From: JAAXKN01 sp050258815
Lineage (GTDB): Bacteria > Bacteroidota > Ignavibacteria > Ignavibacteriales > SURF-24
NCBI GenBank assembly: GCA_050258815.1
Contig: JBLMZM010000268.1
Span: 1 to 41,184 of the forward strand
DNA length: 41,184 nt
Direction of reading: 5' to 3'
Positions 39,295-41,184 of this stretch are shown here, piece by piece. How positions within the stretch are numbered: the stretch's first letter is position 1; every line of letters starts with the position of its first letter. The position numbers were made by a program, and so were the translations under genes. The notes beneath the pieces are model-generated. The model was not told where the DNA came from and searched no databases. It saw nothing but the letters and a program-made list of their open reading frames with translations.

Positions 39295-41184
39295 ATGATG
39301 AAGAAAATTATTCTGCTTCTGGCACTTTTGGCTGTTGTTCTTCCTTCCGGAAGTATTACTGCCCAGTCACTGCAGGAATTGAGAGGCGTCTGGATTACAA
39401 ACGTTGACAGTGAAGTACTTACATATGACGATGCAACAATCGCAAAGGCAATGGATTATCTGGCCTCAATTGGTGTAAATGTAATATTCCCGGTTATGTG
39501 GAATAACGGATATACATTATTCCCTAGCAAGGTAATGACAAAACTGTTCAACAGAACCATATCGCCTAAATGTGCAGGCCGCGATCCATTGAAAAGGCTG
39601 GTTATCGAAGCACATAGAAATGGAATTGAGGTAATCCCATGGATGGAATATGGCTTTGCCACTTCATACTCTACGGGCATAATATACGATGAAATTATTA
39701 ATAAATATCCGGCTTGGGCTTCAAGACTAAGTAATGGAAATATCTGTACGGATGGCTCAACTCCGGCTACAGGTTTTGTATGGATGTCGGGAATTAATCC
39801 GGAAGTTCAGAATTTTATAATATCTCTTTGCACTGAAATGCTGGATGGCTATGATCTCGATGGTGTGCAGGGAGATGACAGGCTGCCGGCACTTCCGGTC
39901 GAAGGGGGATATGACTCTGTTACAGTATCTATCTATAAAGCCGAACATAACGGCAGCAACCCGCCGGCAAACTATGATGATACAAACTGGAAAAAATGGC
40001 GGGCAGACAAGCTTACCGGCTTTCTATCCAGACTGAGAGATTCTGTAAAAACAAGGAGCAGGGACCTTATACTTTCTTCAGCTCCAAGTCCTTACTACTG
40101 GGGATACAACGATCATCTTCAGGATTCCCCCACATGGGTCAACAACGGTATTGTAGATAATTTTATTCCGCAAATATATCCCAACCCTCCGGCAAGAAGC
40201 TTTTCCGAGTATCAGTGGATTCTGAACAGGACTATGCAGGATATTTCTCCGGACAAGAAAAGCATTTCATTCCCGGGTATGCTTGCAAAGGTGGGTTCTT
40301 ACGTTATTCCCGCAGATAATATAGTCAACTGCGTAAAGGAAAACAGAAGCCACGGCCTGATGGGTGAAACGTTTTTCTTCTATGAGGGAATTGCAAATAT
40401 CAACAGAAAAAACGGTGATACACTGAAAACCTCAGTATATTCAAAACCTGCATTGCTGCCTTACAGAAACGGCAAAGTTTGGCGCCCAAAGGCAACAATT
40501 GTTAACGAAGATGATGATTCACAGATAATTAAACAGGGCAACTGGAAAAAAGAGGTCAGCTCAGCAATTGGATACAAACCTAATGTCCTGCTTTCAAATG
40601 ATACGTCATATTCTTCAATAACATATAAGATTGACGTGCCTTATGATGGTTGGTTTGGTGTATATGCCTATGTTGAGCCAAATATTACACTTTCAGACAA
40701 GGCTTCCTATAAGGTTTATTCCTTAACTGATTCATCGGAAGTTATTGTTGACCAGTCAGCATCCAAAAATAAAGGATGGTATAAACTGAAGGATGTCTAC
40801 CTTAAAAAGGGAATGCAAAGCGTAGTAAAACTGGATAACAGCAGCGTAACAAACGGCCGGTACATACTTGGTGATGCGGTGATGATTATGATAAACAGGA
40901 AGCTCTCACCGGATGTTGTAGTTACATCAGTAAAGGACGGCCAGCTGGTTGAAAAAAAAAGTGAAGTAGGTTATTATAAGCTTGAGAATAATTATCCCAA
41001 TCCATTTAATCCTAATACAACCATACGTTATTACTTACCTTCAGATGGAAACGTATCGCTGAAAGTATTTGACGTACTTGGAAGGGAAGTAACAACGCTG
41101 GTTGCTGCCAGAATGAAAGCAGGCAGCTACCAGTCAGAATTCAACGCAGGGAACATCTCAAGCGGAATATACTTCTACCAGCTG
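39295..41184 (+). CDS. GHL10-family glycoside-hydrolase-like protein with golvesin-like and T9SS domains (partial)
   Basis: The frame opens at ATG 39295 (or the adjacent ATG 39298) and runs 630 codons to the window edge without a stop. After the signal peptide (MMKKIILLLALLAVVLPSGS..AQ) comes the same core as the 36545 protein: RGVWITNVDSEVL, IEVIPWMEYG, LDGVQGDDRLP (Asp189, Asp194, Asp195) and SAPSPYYWG. Residues about 400-535 resemble a golvesin C-terminal/xanthan-lyase-type binding domain, with VPYDGWFGVYAYVEP, VIVDQSASKNKGWYKL and YILGDAVMIM. A T9SS domain starts NNYPNPFNPNTT at about 565; only its last few strands and the final basic residues are missing. It should be the secreted or surface-attached counterpart of the periplasmic GHL10 protein. 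Confidence 0.8.
   Translation, partial: MMKKIILLLALLAVVLPSGSITAQSLQELRGVWITNVDSEVLTYDDATIAKAMDYLASIGVNVIFPVMWNNGYTLFPSKVMTKLFNRTISPKCAGRDPLKRLVIEAHRNGIEVIPWMEYGFATSYSTGIIYDEIINKYPAWASRLSNGNICTDGSTPATGFVWMSGINPEVQNFIISLCTEMLDGYDLDGVQGDDRLPALPVEGGYDSVTVSIYKAEHNGSNPPANYDDTNWKKWRADKLTGFLSRLRDSVKTRSRDLILSSAPSPYYWGYNDHLQDSPTWVNNGIVDNFIPQIYPNPPARSFSEYQWILNRTMQDISPDKKSISFPGMLAKVGSYVIPADNIVNCVKENRSHGLMGETFFFYEGIANINRKNGDTLKTSVYSKPALLPYRNGKVWRPKATIVNEDDDSQIIKQGNWKKEVSSAIGYKPNVLLSNDTSYSSITYKIDVPYDGWFGVYAYVEPNITLSDKASYKVYSLTDSSEVIVDQSASKNKGWYKLKDVYLKKGMQSVVKLDNSSVTNGRYILGDAVMIMINRKLSPDVVVTSVKDGQLVEKKSEVGYYKLENNYPNPFNPNTTIRYYLPSDGNVSLKVFDVLGREVTTLVAARMKAGSYQSEFNAGNISSGIYFYQL

Overview
The window looks like chromosomal DNA of a Bacteroidota/Chlorobiota-type bacterium, most likely a member of the Ignavibacteria. 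Four proteins end in a type IX secretion (T9SS) sorting domain with the 'YPNPFNPST' signature or a variant of it. There is also a TonB-dependent receptor with an N-terminal carboxypeptidase-regulatory-like domain, a PorV-like outer-membrane protein, a Reg_prop/Y_Y_Y sensor kinase and moderate-to-low GC. The lineage is inferred from these protein families, not from a marker gene. I see no tRNA, rRNA, CRISPR array, insertion sequence or phage gene.

Left end (1-5700): the 3' end of ribonuclease III (plus strand) converges on a minus-strand block. That block holds a secreted T9SS BNR-repeat protein, a secreted L,D-transpeptidase-like protein (TTG start), an AAC(3)-family acetyltransferase and a phosphoglucomutase/phosphomannomutase. 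The last three lie 12-39 bp apart and probably form one operon read leftward from the mutase.

Central operon (5883-19066, plus strand): eight tightly packed cytoplasmic or inner-membrane genes. They are an ion-transporter-superfamily permease, a stand-alone hydantoinase/oxoprolinase A-type ATPase, a short FAD-oxidoreductase-like protein, an N-acetylmannosamine-6-phosphate 2-epimerase (NanE), a full-length FAD-dependent oxidoreductase, a HAD hydrolase/mutase, a GH38 alpha-mannosidase-like protein and a GH94 disaccharide phosphorylase. Several genes overlap, so they are probably co-translated. The set suggests intracellular breakdown of an N-acetylhexosamine-containing oligosaccharide, but it is not a standard Nan pathway. 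It has no NanA lyase and no ordinary sugar kinase. The GH38 protein lacks the aspartate expected as catalytic nucleophile, the HyuA-like ATPase has no HyuB partner, and two unequal FAD paralogues flank NanE. This is the best candidate here for an undescribed pathway.

Right half (19188-41184, plus strand): a carbohydrate-sensing and outer-membrane region. It holds a secreted T9SS protein with an internal 319-residue duplication, an SGNH hydrolase, a propeller-type sensor histidine kinase with its NarL-type response regulator, and a sodium:solute symporter. These are followed by an outer-membrane gene run: TonB receptor, secreted FlgD-tailed protein, PorV-like barrel and two small barrels. The run leads into two GHL10 (DUF187) glycoside-hydrolase-like proteins separated by another T9SS protein. 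The last gene runs off the window just inside its sorting domain. A reasonable reading is that the surface proteins bind or cut a polysaccharide, the receptor and symporter import the products, and the central operon metabolises them. No substrate can be named from sequence alone.
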